Part shown: piece after piece, positions 45,849-57,889 of the stretch
Numbering within the stretch: position 1 is the first letter of the stretch
Layout of the letters: the number at the start of each line of letters is the position of its first letter
The notes under the pieces: generated by a model
What the model saw: the letters and a program-made list of their open reading frames with translations, nothing else
Told to the model about the DNA's origin: nothing
Database searches by the model: none
Program-made: the position numbers and the translations under genes
Source: Brassica napus
Lineage: Eukaryota > Streptophyta > Magnoliopsida > Brassicales > Brassicaceae
DNA length: 64,000 nucleotides
Assembly (NCBI RefSeq): GCF_020379485.1
Contig: NC_063445.1
Coordinates: forward strand, 53,345,422 to 53,409,421
Direction of reading: 5' to 3'

Positions 45849-48800
45849 ATGTCAGGAGATGATCCTAAAGATGATTTAACTTCAGGATCAAGTGTAAAAA
45901 CCAGCGAGAAGGCAGAAGTTTCTCCTCTAACGCCATATAGTCTTCACAGTTCTGATAACCCTGGTGCGTTGATAACTCCGGTCATGTTGAACGGAGAAAA
46001 CTATAATCTTTGGGCAAACGAGATGTTGAATGAACTCCAGGCCAAGCGTAAGGTGGGGTTTGTTAATGGAACGGTGAAGAAGCCTTCAAGTGAAAGTTAT
46101 GACTATGAAAATTGGGTGGCAGTTAACTCAATGGTTATAGGTTGGATACGTACGTCTATAGATGTTAAAGTAAAGTCTTCGGTTACTTTTGTTTCTGAAG
46201 CAAGTCAGTTGTGGTCTGGACTCAAACAACGTTTCTCCGTGGGGAACAAGGTTCGGATTCATCAGATAAAGGCGCAACAAGCAGCTTGCAGACAAGAAGG
46301 ACAATCTGTTCTAGAGTATTATGGACGGTTGTGTACTTTGTGGGAGGAGCTAGCTGTCTACAGACCATTGCCGATGTGTACTTGTGGTGGTGCAGAAGAA
46401 ATCAGACAGGAACGTGATGATGACAAAGTACATCAGTTTATCATGGGGCTAGATGATTCGCGTTTTGGAGCTCTGTGTACTACTCTCATTGGTCTGGATC
46501 CACTACCTTCAATTGGTGAAGTTTACTCAAAAGTTATAAGAGAGGAGCAAAGGCTGAACGGTGCTCGTGTTCAGGAGCAGCAACAAGATGCGTTAGGCTT
46601 TGTCACACGCCATTCTACTACATCTGATGAGGCTCAGAATAGCTCTCGGTCAGACTCTTTGATTTTGCGTAACAAAGACAGAACATGCTCACATTGTGGA
46701 CGTTCAGGTCATGAAAAGAAAGAGTGCTGGCAGTTGGTTGGTTTTCCAGACTGGTGGGTTGATCGTTCTGAACGTGGTGGTGCGAGTAGAGGACGGGGAA
46801 GGAGCGGACGCGGTTCTAACAGTGTTGGACGCGGTAGAGGTCTTGCTCCTGTAGCTCACGCTACAAGCTCCAATGCATCAGCGTTTCCTGAGTTTACACA
46901 GGAGCAATGGAAGGTTCTTTCTCAGATGATTCACGAGAAATCTAGTGCTGACAAGTTGTCTGGTAAGGCCAAGTTTGGTGATGTTATTCTTGACATCGGG
47001 GCCTCCCATCACATGACTGGGGATCTCTCGTGTCTGAAGGATGTAGTGTCTATTCCTCCGTGCTTTGTTGGATTTGCGGATGGCAATAAAACTTTCGCAA
47101 TGAGCATGGGAACCTTTCCATTATCGAAGAAAATTTCTTTGAACAGAGTCCTCTATGTTCCCGCTCTAAATTGCACGCTTATTTCTGTTTCGAAAATCTT
47201 GAAACAAACTGGTTGTCTTGCTACCTTTTCTGATACTGTTTGTGTGTTGCAGGACCGTTTCTCGAGGACTCTGATTGAACCGGTGAGGAGCGTGATGGGG
47301 TTTACTTTCTGACGGATGTGGCTACTGCGAAGGTTCACACTGTTGTCGTCTCTACTGATCAGACTTTGTGGCATCAGCGGTTGGGGCATCCAAGTTTTTA
47401 TGTGCTTTCTACTTTACCTATGTTATCATCGTCTGTTAGCTCTAGTCCTTGTGACATTTGTTTTCGAGCTAAACCGACTAGAGAAGTGTTTCCAGACAGT
47501 TTTAATAGATCAGAAGAGTGTTTTTCATTAATTCATGTTGATGTTTGGGGCCCTTACCGTGTACCCTCTACTTGCGGAGCAGTTTATTTTTTGACAATTG
47601 TTGATGACTTCTCTCGTGCTGTTTGGACTCACCTCATGCTTGCAAAGTCTGAAGTTCGTGTGATCCTTCCAAACTTTCTTACATACGCTGAAAAACAGTT
47701 TGGGAAAACTGTAAAAACAATCAGAAGTGACAATGGGACATAGTTCATGTGTCTCTCATCTCTGTTTCGAGAAAAAGGAAACATTCATCAAACATCCTGT
47801 GTTGGCACACCGCAGCATAATGGAAGGGTTGAGCGTAAGCATAGGCACATACTTAACGTGTCTAGGGCTTTACTTTTTCAAGCAAGTTTGCCAATAAAAT
47901 TTTGGGGAGAGGCGATTTTAGCGGCGGCATATTTGATCAACCGGACGCCTACTGCCTTACATAAAGGACGCTCACCATATGAGGTTCTTCATGGTCGTAA
48001 ACCTGATTACGATATACTTCGTGTCTTTGGTTCTGCGTGTTATGCGCATCGTGCTGCAAGAAACAAAGACAAGTTCAATGAGCGAAGCAGGCTCTGTGTC
48101 TTTCTTGGTTACCCCTTTGGCAAGAAAGGATACAAAGTGTATGATATAGAACGTGATGAGTTCATCGTGTCTCGTGATGTTATCTTTCAAGAGAATGTGT
48201 TTCCTTTTTCACAACAAAGTTCATCACCACCTCCTTCAGTGACTCCTGTTGTTACGTATGATGAAGATTGGCAGTTTGAAATGCCTTCAGAAGTGAGGGG
48301 GAGCGATCTGAATATCGCTACTGAAGCTGGCGAAACAGGAGTTGTTCCAGTACATACTGAAGTTGTCTCGATTGGTGACACTGGAGCTGTCGATACTGGA
48401 GTTATTGACACTAGTACTGATAATACTCCAGCTCAGGATGTTGTGGTGGCAGAGATAGAACGTGTTGAACCAGAGGGGATCTCAGAACAAGTTGATAGTG
48501 TTCCTCCTTCAGAAGCTAAAATTGTTCAGGCACAGTCAGTTGAACAACTTGGTAGAGGACAGCGTAAATCGGTACCGTCGGTTCGTTTAAGGGATTTTGT
48601 TACATACAATACGACGGCGTCACAGTCACAAACCCATCACGCTCCCTCCGTCTCTCTTTCACAGTCCTCTACGGTCCAAGGTAATACAATTTATCCCTTG
48701 ACAAATTATATCTGTGATTCTAAATTCTCACCACAACACCAAGTTTTTCTAGCTGCAATCACAGCTGGAGTTGAGCCAAAGCATTTTAAAGAAGCTGTTG

Positions 48801-50305
48801 GTCAAAAAGTCTGGGATGACTCGATGACAGTGGAAATTGTAGCTCTTGAAGATCAGCACACTTGGGACATTGTTGATCTTCCCCCAGGAAAAATAGCTAT
48901 TGGAAGCCAGTGGGTTTACAAAATCAAATATGACGCTGATGGAACAGTACGGCGTCACAAATCTCGTGTTGTGGCTATGGGAAATAAGCAGATTGAAGGA
49001 CAAGACTATAAAGAAACTTTTGCTCTTGTCATTAAAATGACTACAGTTCGTTTGCTGCTTCGTCTTGTGGCTGCCAACAACTGGGAAATGTATCAGATGG
49101 ATGTTAACAACGCTTTTCTTCATGGTGATCTCGAAGAAGAAGTGTACATGAAGATTCCACCTGGTTACCGTCATACTCATCCCAACAAGGTGTGTCGTCT
49201 CCGCAAATCCTTGTATGGACTCAAGCAAGCTCCTTGATGTTGGTTCAAGAAGCTTTCTGATTCTCTGTTACGGTTTGGATTTGTTCAGTCTTATGACGAT
49301 TACTCTCTTTTCTCTTATACACGAAAGGGGATTGAGCTACGTGTTCTTGTTTATGTGGATGATTTACTTATTTGTGGTAACCACAGCCATATGCTCCAGA
49401 AGTTCAAAGAGTATCTTGGGAAGTGTTTTTCCATGAAAGACTTGGGGAAGTTAAAATATTTTCTTGGCTTTGAAGTAAGCAGAGGTCCGGAAGGTATTTT
49501 TGTGTCTCAACGCAAGTATGCGCTAGACATTGTTACTGATACAGGCAATCTTGGTTGTCAGCCTGCAGCTACTCCACTCGAGCAAAACCACAAGCTTGCC
49601 ATTAGTACGAGCCCTGTCTTAACAGATCCAAAGAAATATCGCAGGCTCATGGGACGTTTGATTTATCTGGTTCACACTCGACCAGAGTTGAGCTACTCAG
49701 TTCACGTGTTGTCGCAGTTTATGAAATAGCCTCGCCAGGATCATTGGCAAGCTGCTCTTCGTGTTGTTCGGTTTATTAAAGGTTCACTTGGACAGGGAAT
49801 TATGTTTAGTTCATCGGCTGACTTGTCTTTGACAGTGTTTTGTGACTCTGACTGGTCGTCATGTCCTTTCACCAGGCGGTCTCTTAGTGCGTTTGTGGTT
49901 ATGCTTGGTGATTCTCCGATCTCGTGGAAGACTAAGAAGCAGAAAACGGTGTCTCGTTCTTCCGCTGAGGCCGAATACAGGTCTATGGCAGCTGCGTTGC
50001 GTGAAGTCAAGTGGCTTCGGAAGTTGTTAAAGGGGTTGGATGTCGAACAAAAGTCTACACGCTTCTTCTGTGACAGTAAAGCTGCCATACACATAGCTTC
50101 TAATGCTGTCTTTCATGAGCATACCAAACACATTGAAAATGATTGTCATGCTGTTCGGGATGCGGTTCAAGCTGGTCTGATTAAGCTTCACCACATTTGG
50201 ACTCAAGATCAAGTTGCTGATATACTCATAAAGGCGTTGGGGCGTGCACAATTTCGTAACTTGTTGTCCAAGTTGGGCATTCATGATCCTCATGCTCCAA
50301 CGTGA
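45849..50305 (+). pseudogene. Copia gag-pol polyprotein, interrupted
   Basis: The gag part (45849 to about 47270) has the TPVMLNGENYNLW start, a QLWSGLKQRF block and a CCHC knuckle, CSHCGRSGHEKKEC. It runs into a protease motif that reads DIGASHHMTG, where the usual catalytic loop has Asp-Ser/Thr-Gly. A one-base frameshift near 47270-47290 separates it from the integrase, which has HQRLGHPS, C-DICFRAKP, DVWGPY, IVDDFSR and a C-terminal GKKGYKVYD region. The same frame then carries the reverse transcriptase ([31 protein letters not shown]) and RNase H (WKTKKQKTVSRSSAEAEY, HTKHIENDCH). In-frame stops lie at 47741, 49235 and 49727. No functional polyprotein is possible. Confidence 0.93.
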
Positions 50306-50312
50306 GGGGGAG

Positions 50313-50472
50313 TATTACGATAATCATCGTATATTATACTTTGTGATAAATATGATTAGTTAGAGATAATGTTTATCGGTTTGATAAGCCAACTTATGTG
50401 ATGTATATATACTTTGCCTTGAGCACATTAATAAAACAAGTCTTATAGTTAAGTTCGATATCCTCTTCTACA
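50313..50472 (+). repeat. 3' LTR of the Copia element
   Basis: 160 bp, four mismatches to the 5' LTR, preceded by a polypurine tract and followed by the TATAT duplication. Confidence 0.95.
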
Positions 50473-50736
50473 TATATACATCAAAAGATTTCAAAAGTTA
50501 CCAAGCAACAAGCACAATATTTCCGTTTAAAGACACTATTTATCATCCATAGTCAACAATAATTTCAATCAGACCAAATGGCAGAGACAATGTGGGGTTG
50601 TGGATTCGAGCAGCTGCTCAAAGACCGTTTTGGAACGTGTCTATTTTGCTGTCCCTTTGTCAGCGGAAGTCTGGCTCTTTCCCTAACTCTATATTCAACG
50701 GTGCTGCCATTTACACCCCTGATATAGTGGGCTATA

Positions 50737-51016
50737 GGGGGTGATTGGTAGTTGTTGTAGGTGCTGTCCACAGCCCTATTTATTTCTAAAGCACCAAATT
50801 CAGAGCAATCAAGCTTTAAATTTTTTTTTTTGAAACCACAGCTCTTGAAATAACCTACAGCTGTACAAGTGCTCTGCAGAGCCAAATATTCAAAGCGATT
50901 TTTTAGTGCTTTCCATAAAATTCTACAGCAATAAAATCTAAAGCCACAGCAAAAAAATCTACAGATTTTTTTCTACAGTAAAAATTTCAAAGATACAGTC
51001 TTTACCAATCAGACTC
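50737..51016. mobile_element. probable MITE with TGATTGGTA inverted ends
   Basis: The left end GGGGTGATTGGTA and the right end TACCAATCAGACTC are imperfect inverted repeats sharing a TGATTGGTA core. The interior is rich in ctacagc and ccacag motifs, as in dispersed Brassicaceae non-autonomous hAT-like elements. No coding potential is seen. The target-site duplication is unclear, so limits are tentative. Confidence 0.5.
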
Positions 51017-52875
51017 ATAAAAGTCCTTATGAGCCTCATAACTCATATTTGAAAAGCCCATGAAAAAATTAAATAGATACTTCTACATGAACAAAAGATG
51101 TAAACTCTGTCCATCACTACCATGATCATCTACGTTAGGATGTACAATTACATTCCAATTGCCTGGTTACCTTTTTTTTCCTCTCCACGCTTTCCATTAT
51201 CTTGTTTCTTGTAAGATGCTTACCAATAGAACTCGTAATTTAGATACTTTAATACTGTTTGTTGTTTAATGTTTATAAAATCTATCTAGATATTACTTTC
51301 AAAATCATTACACAGAAATAATGTATTATATTCAAATTATTAACGAATATTCAAACTATAGTATCTACAAGACAACTTGCAAAACCATATCCACACCAAA
51401 CTATGAATACTTGGAAAGTCCAAACATTGTGGACCAAGAAGATATTGCTCGTGTAAAAGCATGCACAAAGACTTCATGTGGTTCTAAAGGAGGGAAACCT
51501 AATAGGTCCCATGAAGTCTTGTTGCTTGAAAAGCGGTGCCTATTATATTATCCAGAATGAATGAGCCATCACTTTTCATGTTGCCCCATTTACACATCTC
51601 GACAAGAGGTTTGGCACAGGTGCGCCATAAATGCAACAATCAAATTGGACCCACGAAATGCAACTTGAGTTTTGATAGATTCTTATCCAAAAATGATATC
51701 TTTAGTACATTTCTCTAATCTAACTTACCTCAAAAAAAACTATATCTTATGTCGCTCTCCTCCTTATTTAGTTATTTGTAGAATGCAAATGGGAATATTA
51801 AATGGGCCCACGAAAACAACGACGCCAATCAACTTCCCATTATTTAATAAAATACCCCTATTGCCACGTCAGTCTTACTTGGATTTGACCCCAAAAAGCG
51901 TTGGAAAAATATTATTTAATCCAATAAGGCAAAAATATTCACTACGTGTAAGTCTGTGATGGAATCAACGATATTACTTAAAGCCCCTCAAAGTCTTATT
52001 TTTGTTAATCATCTGTTCCGAAGTATAGTTTTGATTAAATAACCCAATGCCGCCCAATTCCAAAGTGTATTCAAATAGTTTGAAAGTTGGTGTATGTAAT
52101 ATTCGTGTATACAACTAGCCAGTTAAGTATTTTATAAACAAATTTTTAGGTTTTTTTCATGTTATCAATTATGATATTAAATATAATTTCTTAACTGAAA
52201 AGAGTAATTTAGAAACTGTTTGGCTAATTTTAGTTAAGTTGAAAAGATTTACTTATTCCAAATTTTCAAAATAAATGAATAACTTTGCATTTATCTGCCT
52301 TTACTGCATGAAAATTATAAAAAAATACATTGAAAAATACAATAAAATAATCTCTCAAAATATTTATTAATTGGTTTATATTAACTAAACTGAAGCAAAA
52401 AATACATCACTTGAAAATTGAGATATATATTCATTACAAGTTGCATGGATTTTTCATGGTAGTGGAGACACGACATTTGAATACGTAAGTTTTATAATCA
52501 TTAACTTTTTACAAGGGTTTGCTCTCGAAAGAGTTATAAAAATCTGAACCCTCAATTAATAAAAATAATAATCAAAGACCATGTGTATTTGCATATCTTA
52601 ACTATCTTGATCTTTACATGGAATCATATTTTTCTCATCCCTTTTGCCCAAAAAAAATTGCAATGAGAAATATAGGACTTTATAGAACGAATCAAAAGTA
52701 TTTGGTGTGAATAAGAATACACTATTCTTGTCGAGGCCTTGGGAGGTAATCTGATAATACGATATGTCTTACAAATTAAAAAAAAAATGAAAAGAACACA
52801 TTAAATGGAAAAGACTGACCAATCGGATAAGAAGAAACTTTTGTAGGAACAAGAACAAGAAGTTGAAACCCCAAA
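51017..52875. other. spacer and upstream region of bZIP63
   Basis: AT-rich spacer of about 1.9 kb. Open frames at 51321-51560, 51536-51718 and 51672-51959 have no family resemblance. The last few hundred bases form the bZIP63 promoter and leader. A telomere-like or G-box element was not recognised. Confidence 0.45.
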
Positions 52876-54624
52876 ATGGAAAAGACTCTCTCTGTCGAAG
52901 AAATCTCCTGCAACCATCTTTGGTCGGAGCTGGCCGAAGAGACCAATGGAACAACAGCGAAGGGGGTGATGAACCGTAGTGACTCCGAGTGGGCATTCCA
53001 ACGCTTCATCCAAGAGTCCTCCTCTGCTGGAGAAGCTGCGTATGGCGTTTCCGTCTCTGGACCTCCTTCTCCGAGTGTTCCTGTAGATTCAGAGGAATAC
53101 AGAGAGTTTCTTAAGAGTAAACTCAACTTAGCTTGTGCTGCTGTCGCCATGAAAAGGGTAAGCAACTAAGTCTCTCTCTAGTCTCTTCACCCTTCAGTTT
53201 TAGTAGCTTCTTGTTTAGACTAAGTTTCAAAGTTTCGATTTATTAGTGAGAACATGTTCTGAAGATAAGAAGAGTAAATGGCTACAAAATCAAATGATAG
53301 GATCCAAGAAAATCAAACCTTTTATCATTTGACTTGTACTAGAGTCTAGAACTAAGCTTATTTTGTTCTTCAATTAGAGTCTTGTGATCTTATATAGGAT
53401 ATGATTTGAGTCTGTGAAATTTATATTTTTCTTTTGAAAATTGATTTTGAATTGGAAAAATAAAAATTAAAAATTTGCTATTTTCTTCCCTAAGATTTTA
53501 CACTATTTTTGATAATTGAGTTGTTGTGTTACTATGTGAAACTTGATAGGGAGTTTTCAGCAAACCTCAGGATACATCTGTTAGATCTGAGAATGGTGGA
53601 GCATATACATCCACTGCTTCAGACCAAGGCTCTCTTGCTTCTTCCAAAGGTTTTTTTTTTGTAATTCCTCAAACAGTAATCTAATGTTTTCTGAATTCAT
53701 TTACCTATGAGATGAGCCCTTTAAAGATGCTTTTGATAGTTATTGTGTTTGTTAAATGCGTGCATTAACAAATGCTAATGGAACCAATCTATATGGTTCT
53801 CATCTGCAGCTACACCAGTGATGAGCAGTGCTATAACAAGTGGATCTGAGCTCTCTGGTGACGAAGAAGAAGCTGACGGTGAAACTAATATGAACCCCAC
53901 CAATATTAAGCGTGTCAAAAGGTTTGGATTAATATGTACTATTGCCTCTCAGAAGAGAAAATCTTGCTTGAAAATGATTGTTTGTTTATCTGTTGTAATT
54001 ACAGGATGCTCTCTAACAGGGAATCGGCTAGGCGGTCCAGAAGAAGAAAGCAAGCACACCTCAGTGAACTTGAGACACAAGTATGTTACTCTTCCCCTCA
54101 TTTGTTTCTTTCTTTTTCACCTTTCTCAGCTCACTTATTACAATCTCTCTGATAGGTTTCACAGCTGCGTGTGGAGAATTCAAACCTCATGAAGGGTCTC
54201 ACCGACGTAACTCAGACCTTCAACGACGCAGCTGTAGAGAACAGAGTTCTCAAAGCCAATATCGAGACGCTACGAGCAAAAGTAAAAATCCATTTTCCTA
54301 ACTTAACAGACTATAATATGACTCTGTTGAATAAACATGTTTTTTTTTTTAATTTTGCAGGTGAAAATGGCTGAGGAGACGGTGAAGAGACTCACAGGCT
54401 TCAACCCAATGTTCCAGACTATGCCTCAGGTTTCAACTGTCTCTAATCCTTCAGAGACGTCAGGTTCTGTAGACACAAGCGTTCAAGTGACCACACCGGA
54501 GATCAGCTCAGGGAACAAAAACAAGGCCTTGACCGGATGCAAAATGAACAGGACAGAGTCGATGCGTAGAGTTGCGAGTTTGGAGCATCTGCAGAAACGT
54601 ATTCGCAGCGTTGGTGATCAGTAG
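52876..54624 (+). CDS. BZIP63: bZIP transcription factor bZIP63 (group C, Opaque2-like)
   Basis: Six exons give 319 residues: 52876-53157, 53550-53649, 53810-53921, 54005-54080, 54156-54281 and 54361-54624, all GT-AG with consistent phases. bZIP63 (BZO2H3) is a nuclear group C bZIP that heterodimerises with group S1 factors and links energy status to metabolism under SnRK1 control. The basic region (about residues 160-182) reads [20 protein letters not shown] and continues [11 protein letters not shown] into a long leucine zipper to about residue 225. The N-terminal [12 protein letters not shown] block and the [19 protein letters not shown] block are group C conserved regions. The C-terminal [17 protein letters not shown] region corresponds to the segment with SnRK1 phosphorylation sites in Arabidopsis. 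Its position between GME and TatA matches At5g28770. Confidence 0.94.
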
Positions 54625-55530
54625 CTTGTGAATAAAAACAAACTTGTTCTGTAACATTGTCACAAGTGAGATAATGAGACAAAGGTTATATGTTCTGTAT
54701 ATATGTATTCCCTTGTGGATTGCTTAGTTATCTCTACTTCTGTTTTCCTCTTATGTTCAATCTTATCTCCAACATCTGCACCATCTTGTAAATACTACCA
54801 AGTTAACAAAAGAAAACCAATCTCAATCTTCATCAATATTATGTAGTGAATGATGCTGAGGTAGTGTAAACCTTATAATGTAAATATTTATTAAGCTACA
54901 AAAGAAAAAAAAATGAAAAATGATAATTTGAATTGATTTGATTTTTATTAAGTTTTAAATGATTTTAAGTAAAATGATAATTTACTATGATTATTGTTAC
55001 ATCATTCTAAAATCTCATCTAAAACTATAAAATTTGGATTTTGTTTTTCTTAATTATGAAACTCTACCAAACATTCTTAAATGAGTACGAAAAAGATTCT
55101 AAAATACACAACTTAAAATATATTCAATAACAATAAATTTAAAAGTAGTTTATCAAATAACAATTTTAATAACACTAGATTTTTGAATATTTAAAAATCA
55201 TGTTTGAATAACTGTCATTTTAATACAAATCACCTTAAACTTTGAATACACTCCCTAAATTTTCTAAAACTATTTAATTCCTGTTAGTGAACTTAGTAGA
55301 ATTAATCATGTTTATCTGCAAATTTGATAATAATAAAACATTTGCTAGTATCAATATTATTAATTCAGGATCACTGCTAATATTTACCCTTACTTTTACA
55401 TGGCATATTACTTAAAATGCCATTGTATTTTCAAAAAATAAATACTCCTCATTAACGGTAGAATGGTAATTTGAGATATGGACTAACAAGTAACCACGAA
55501 AATCGTGGGTGGGACCGTTACATATATACA
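54625..55530. other. bZIP63 3' flank and spacer
   Basis: Contains the bZIP63 3' UTR and AT-rich spacer. Near 55480-55510 a hairpin (CCACGAAAATCGTGG) preceded by ctaacaag resembles a degraded minus-strand Helitron 3' end. No gene is seen. Confidence 0.45.
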
Positions 55531-56159
55531 TCGACTATTAGACTAAATTAAAAATATTCATTTGTTTATTGTGCTGTTATTTATTATCGGTTTCTTTCCA
55601 AAATATAATGAAACACCAAACCAATAACATCGAATTTCATCTTTATATTGGTATGGAAATTTTAAATTTCAACCGACCCCACTCATCAATTTAAACAGCT
55701 TGACATGTCAATATTGAATAATTAAATAATTTATTAGAGAATATATCATCAACCAATAATAAGCATCAAGAGTTAAATAATTTTATGTACAATTTTATAA
55801 ATTCTAAACATAAATTTAAGTAAGTATTCATACAAAATAACATAGTTCATGGGTTTATAATATATATTTTAAACATGGTATTAAAAATCTATCTTATTAA
55901 ATTAGAAACATAACAGCTTCTTTTAAGTGAATTTTTACGGTGGATCTCATATTTTAATACACAAAATATATTAGACATTAGAATATAATAAAATTCACTG
56001 AGCAATTATGTAATAATTGTTTTAAAAAAATTAACTTCATAATTCACAAAAAAAATCAAAATACAAGTTTTATAGCAATTTTTGCATTACAATAAAAAAA
56101 TTACAATCCGCGTTTGCAAAGGAATAAAAATCCGTCCGCCCGGGCGAGTGATGATCTAG
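55531..56159 (+). mobile_element. non-autonomous Helitron upstream of TatA
   Basis: The 3' end is clear: the palindrome CGCCCGGGCG at 56137-56146, a 9-bp spacer, then CTAG at 56156-56159 followed by T. The probable 5' end is TCGACTATTAGACTAAATTA at 55531, preceded by A. It resembles the TC-start and ACTATTA motif of the Helitron in the caleosin intron but is diverged. The interior is AT-rich and non-coding. The element ends only about 165 bp before the TatA start codon. Confidence 0.65.
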
Positions 56160-56324
56160 TTTTCCTATTAATTTCTACTTTTCTACGTATGAGATGAGTT
56201 TTGTACTGCATGTAGAGTTGAGACAATAAGAAGATTAATTTAGTTTCTATAACATTTCTGAATATTTAATTGGATAAAAACTCATAGAAAACACACATAA
56301 CATCAGAACCAGAAGATAGCAGTA

Positions 56325-57534
56325 ATGGCGACAAATGTTGCGACTCTTTCTTCTCTCACAGCAGTTTCTTTGCCTCTCTCATCATCTCGCTCTTCCTTCT
56401 ACTACAACTGCTTCACTGTGACGACTCGACCATACACCCGTTCTCTAGTGGCGTTCCGACCGGAGCAGAGGAGAAATGCACTAACTTGTAATGCTCTGTT
56501 TGGTCTCGGTGTCCCTGAGCTAGCTGTGATCGCTGGAGTCGCTGCGTTGCTGTTCGGACCTAAGAAGCTTCCTGAGATTGGCAAGAGTCTTGGCAAAACC
56601 GTCAAAAGCTTTCAACAGGTTTGCTCATTATTAGAAACACTGGTACAACTTTGGAACTTGAAAGTTTCAGTTTTTTTTTAGCTGCTACAGTTTTTGATGC
56701 GTCTTCTTCACTAGAACCAAAGAATATGAATGCAGTTTATTGTGCCAGTTCATGTGAAAAGCTTGTGGACTGTAGTTTGAATTGATGTTAAAAGGTCTAT
56801 TAAGGAGAAATGTGTTTTTTGGAAATTTGGAACTTGAAAGTTTCAGTTTTTTAGCAGAAGATTAATATTTTGATTTGTCTTCTTCACTAGAATCAAAGAA
56901 GAGGGTATGAAATAATGGAATTTACTTTGCCAATTACTTTGTCTTCTTCAACAGGTTTGCTGATTATTAGAAACACTGATCGAACTTTGGAATTTGAAAG
57001 TTTCAGTTTTTTTTAGATGCTCCAATATTTTTATGTGTCTTCTTCACTAGAATCTCAGAAGAAGATGCGATTGTGCCAGTTCATGTGAAAAGCTTGTTGC
57101 TAGTAGTTTGAATTGATGTTATAAGGAGAAATGTGTTTTGAAAATTTTTATGTTTTCAAGTGATTTAGTTCTTCTTGTATGGGTTCTGTCTTGCTGTTGT
57201 GAAACAGTTCACTATGACACAGTAAGATTTTTAAAACAAATGTTGTTATGTTACACAAGAATATTAGCTTAATTATATTTCTATAAAACTTACTGCCAAG
57301 TGTTGGTTCTTCCGAGATATTTAGCTTCTACTTGCATATTTTGTGTTCCTTTTAGCTCGTGTTTTATATCTGAACTTGATGCAGGCTGCAAAAGAGTTCG
57401 AGTCTGAGCTTAAGACGGAACCTGAAGACTCTGTTGCTGACTCATCTCCGATAGCAATGAGCAACAAAGCAGAGGAAAAACCTGAGGTTTCCTCAAGCTC
57501 CAAGGACAAATGTATAAATATGACAAGACTTTAG
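56325..57534 (+). CDS. TATA: thylakoid Tat translocase subunit TatA (Tha4)
   Basis: Two exons, 56325-56618 and 57385-57534, encode 147 residues. TatA/Tha4 oligomers form the pore-like activity of the delta-pH-dependent twin-arginine pathway that moves folded proteins into the thylakoid lumen. Residues 1 to about 57 are Ser/Thr/Arg-rich with few acidic residues, as in a chloroplast transit peptide. The mature part begins near LFGLGVPELAVIAGVAALLF, one membrane helix containing the functionally essential glutamate (residue 65). It is followed by the hinge FGPKKLPEIGKSLGK and the amphipathic helix KTVKSFQQAAKEFESELK. The acidic, flexible C-terminal tail is typical. Length and context match At5g28750. 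The intron (766 bp) contains an internal duplication that copies the donor region. Confidence 0.95.
56611..57150 (+). repeat. tandem duplication across the TatA exon 1 donor
   Basis: Sequence from ttcaacag|gtttgct (56611 on), through attattagaaacactg and ttgaaagtttcag to gtgccagttcatgtgaaaagc, recurs from 56947 on at an offset of 336 bp with modest divergence. The second copy includes the last bases of exon 1 and the splice donor (cttcaacaggtttgc), all inside the intron. A short third copy of ttggaacttgaaagtttcag lies at about 56827. Confidence 0.85.
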
Positions 57535-57889
57535 GCTTTGCTTTTCTTGTAGCTACAACAGTTTAAGAAATGAGTTTAGATCAAATACTCTTTTGTTCAA
57601 GGAAGCAGAGTAGTGTTCCCTATAAGAATTGGTTCCATGATGTTTGAATCTGTAAAGCTCTTCTTCTTGAGAACCTAAAATAAAGACTGCACAAAATAGA
57701 TTGAAGATGTAATTCTAATGAAGACCAAGGAAATGGAAAGAGTACAGAGAGCTCTGCAGTAAACTAACATATGGTGGAATTGAAACAGAAACAAAAGTAC
57801 AAAAATTTCTCATGACACTCCAAGATCCTGTTCTGGATATTACAATTCCAAATCTGTAGCACAAGATACATTTGTCTACAAGACTTTAT
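57535..57889. other. convergent 3' flanks of TatA and SYF1
   Basis: Only about 355 bp separate the two stop codons. The region should hold both 3' UTRs, so transcripts may overlap. No other feature is seen. Confidence 0.5.

Larger units (their letters stand above)
45612..50472 (+). mobile_element. Ty1/Copia LTR retrotransposon, decayed
   Basis: A 4.86-kb element with two 160-bp LTRs (45612-45771 and 50313-50472) flanked by the 5-bp duplication TATAT (45607-45611 and 50473-50477). The LTR starts TA and ends CA, a non-canonical TA..CA terminus. TGGTATCAGAGC directly follows the 5' LTR as primer-binding site, and gtgagggggag precedes the 3' LTR as polypurine tract. Four differences between the LTRs (2.5 percent) indicate a relatively young insertion. 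Domain order gag, protease, integrase, reverse transcriptase, RNase H identifies Copia. The coding region is broken at four places. Confidence 0.96.

Noticed and set aside
51321..51959. Three overlapping short open frames upstream of bZIP63
   Set aside because: No family resemblance, AT-biased codons and no continuity between frames.
55480..55520. Second Helitron 3' end on the minus strand
   Set aside because: A hairpin CCACGAAAATCGTGG is present, but the terminal motif is TTAG instead of CTRR and no 5' end was found; too degraded to annotate.
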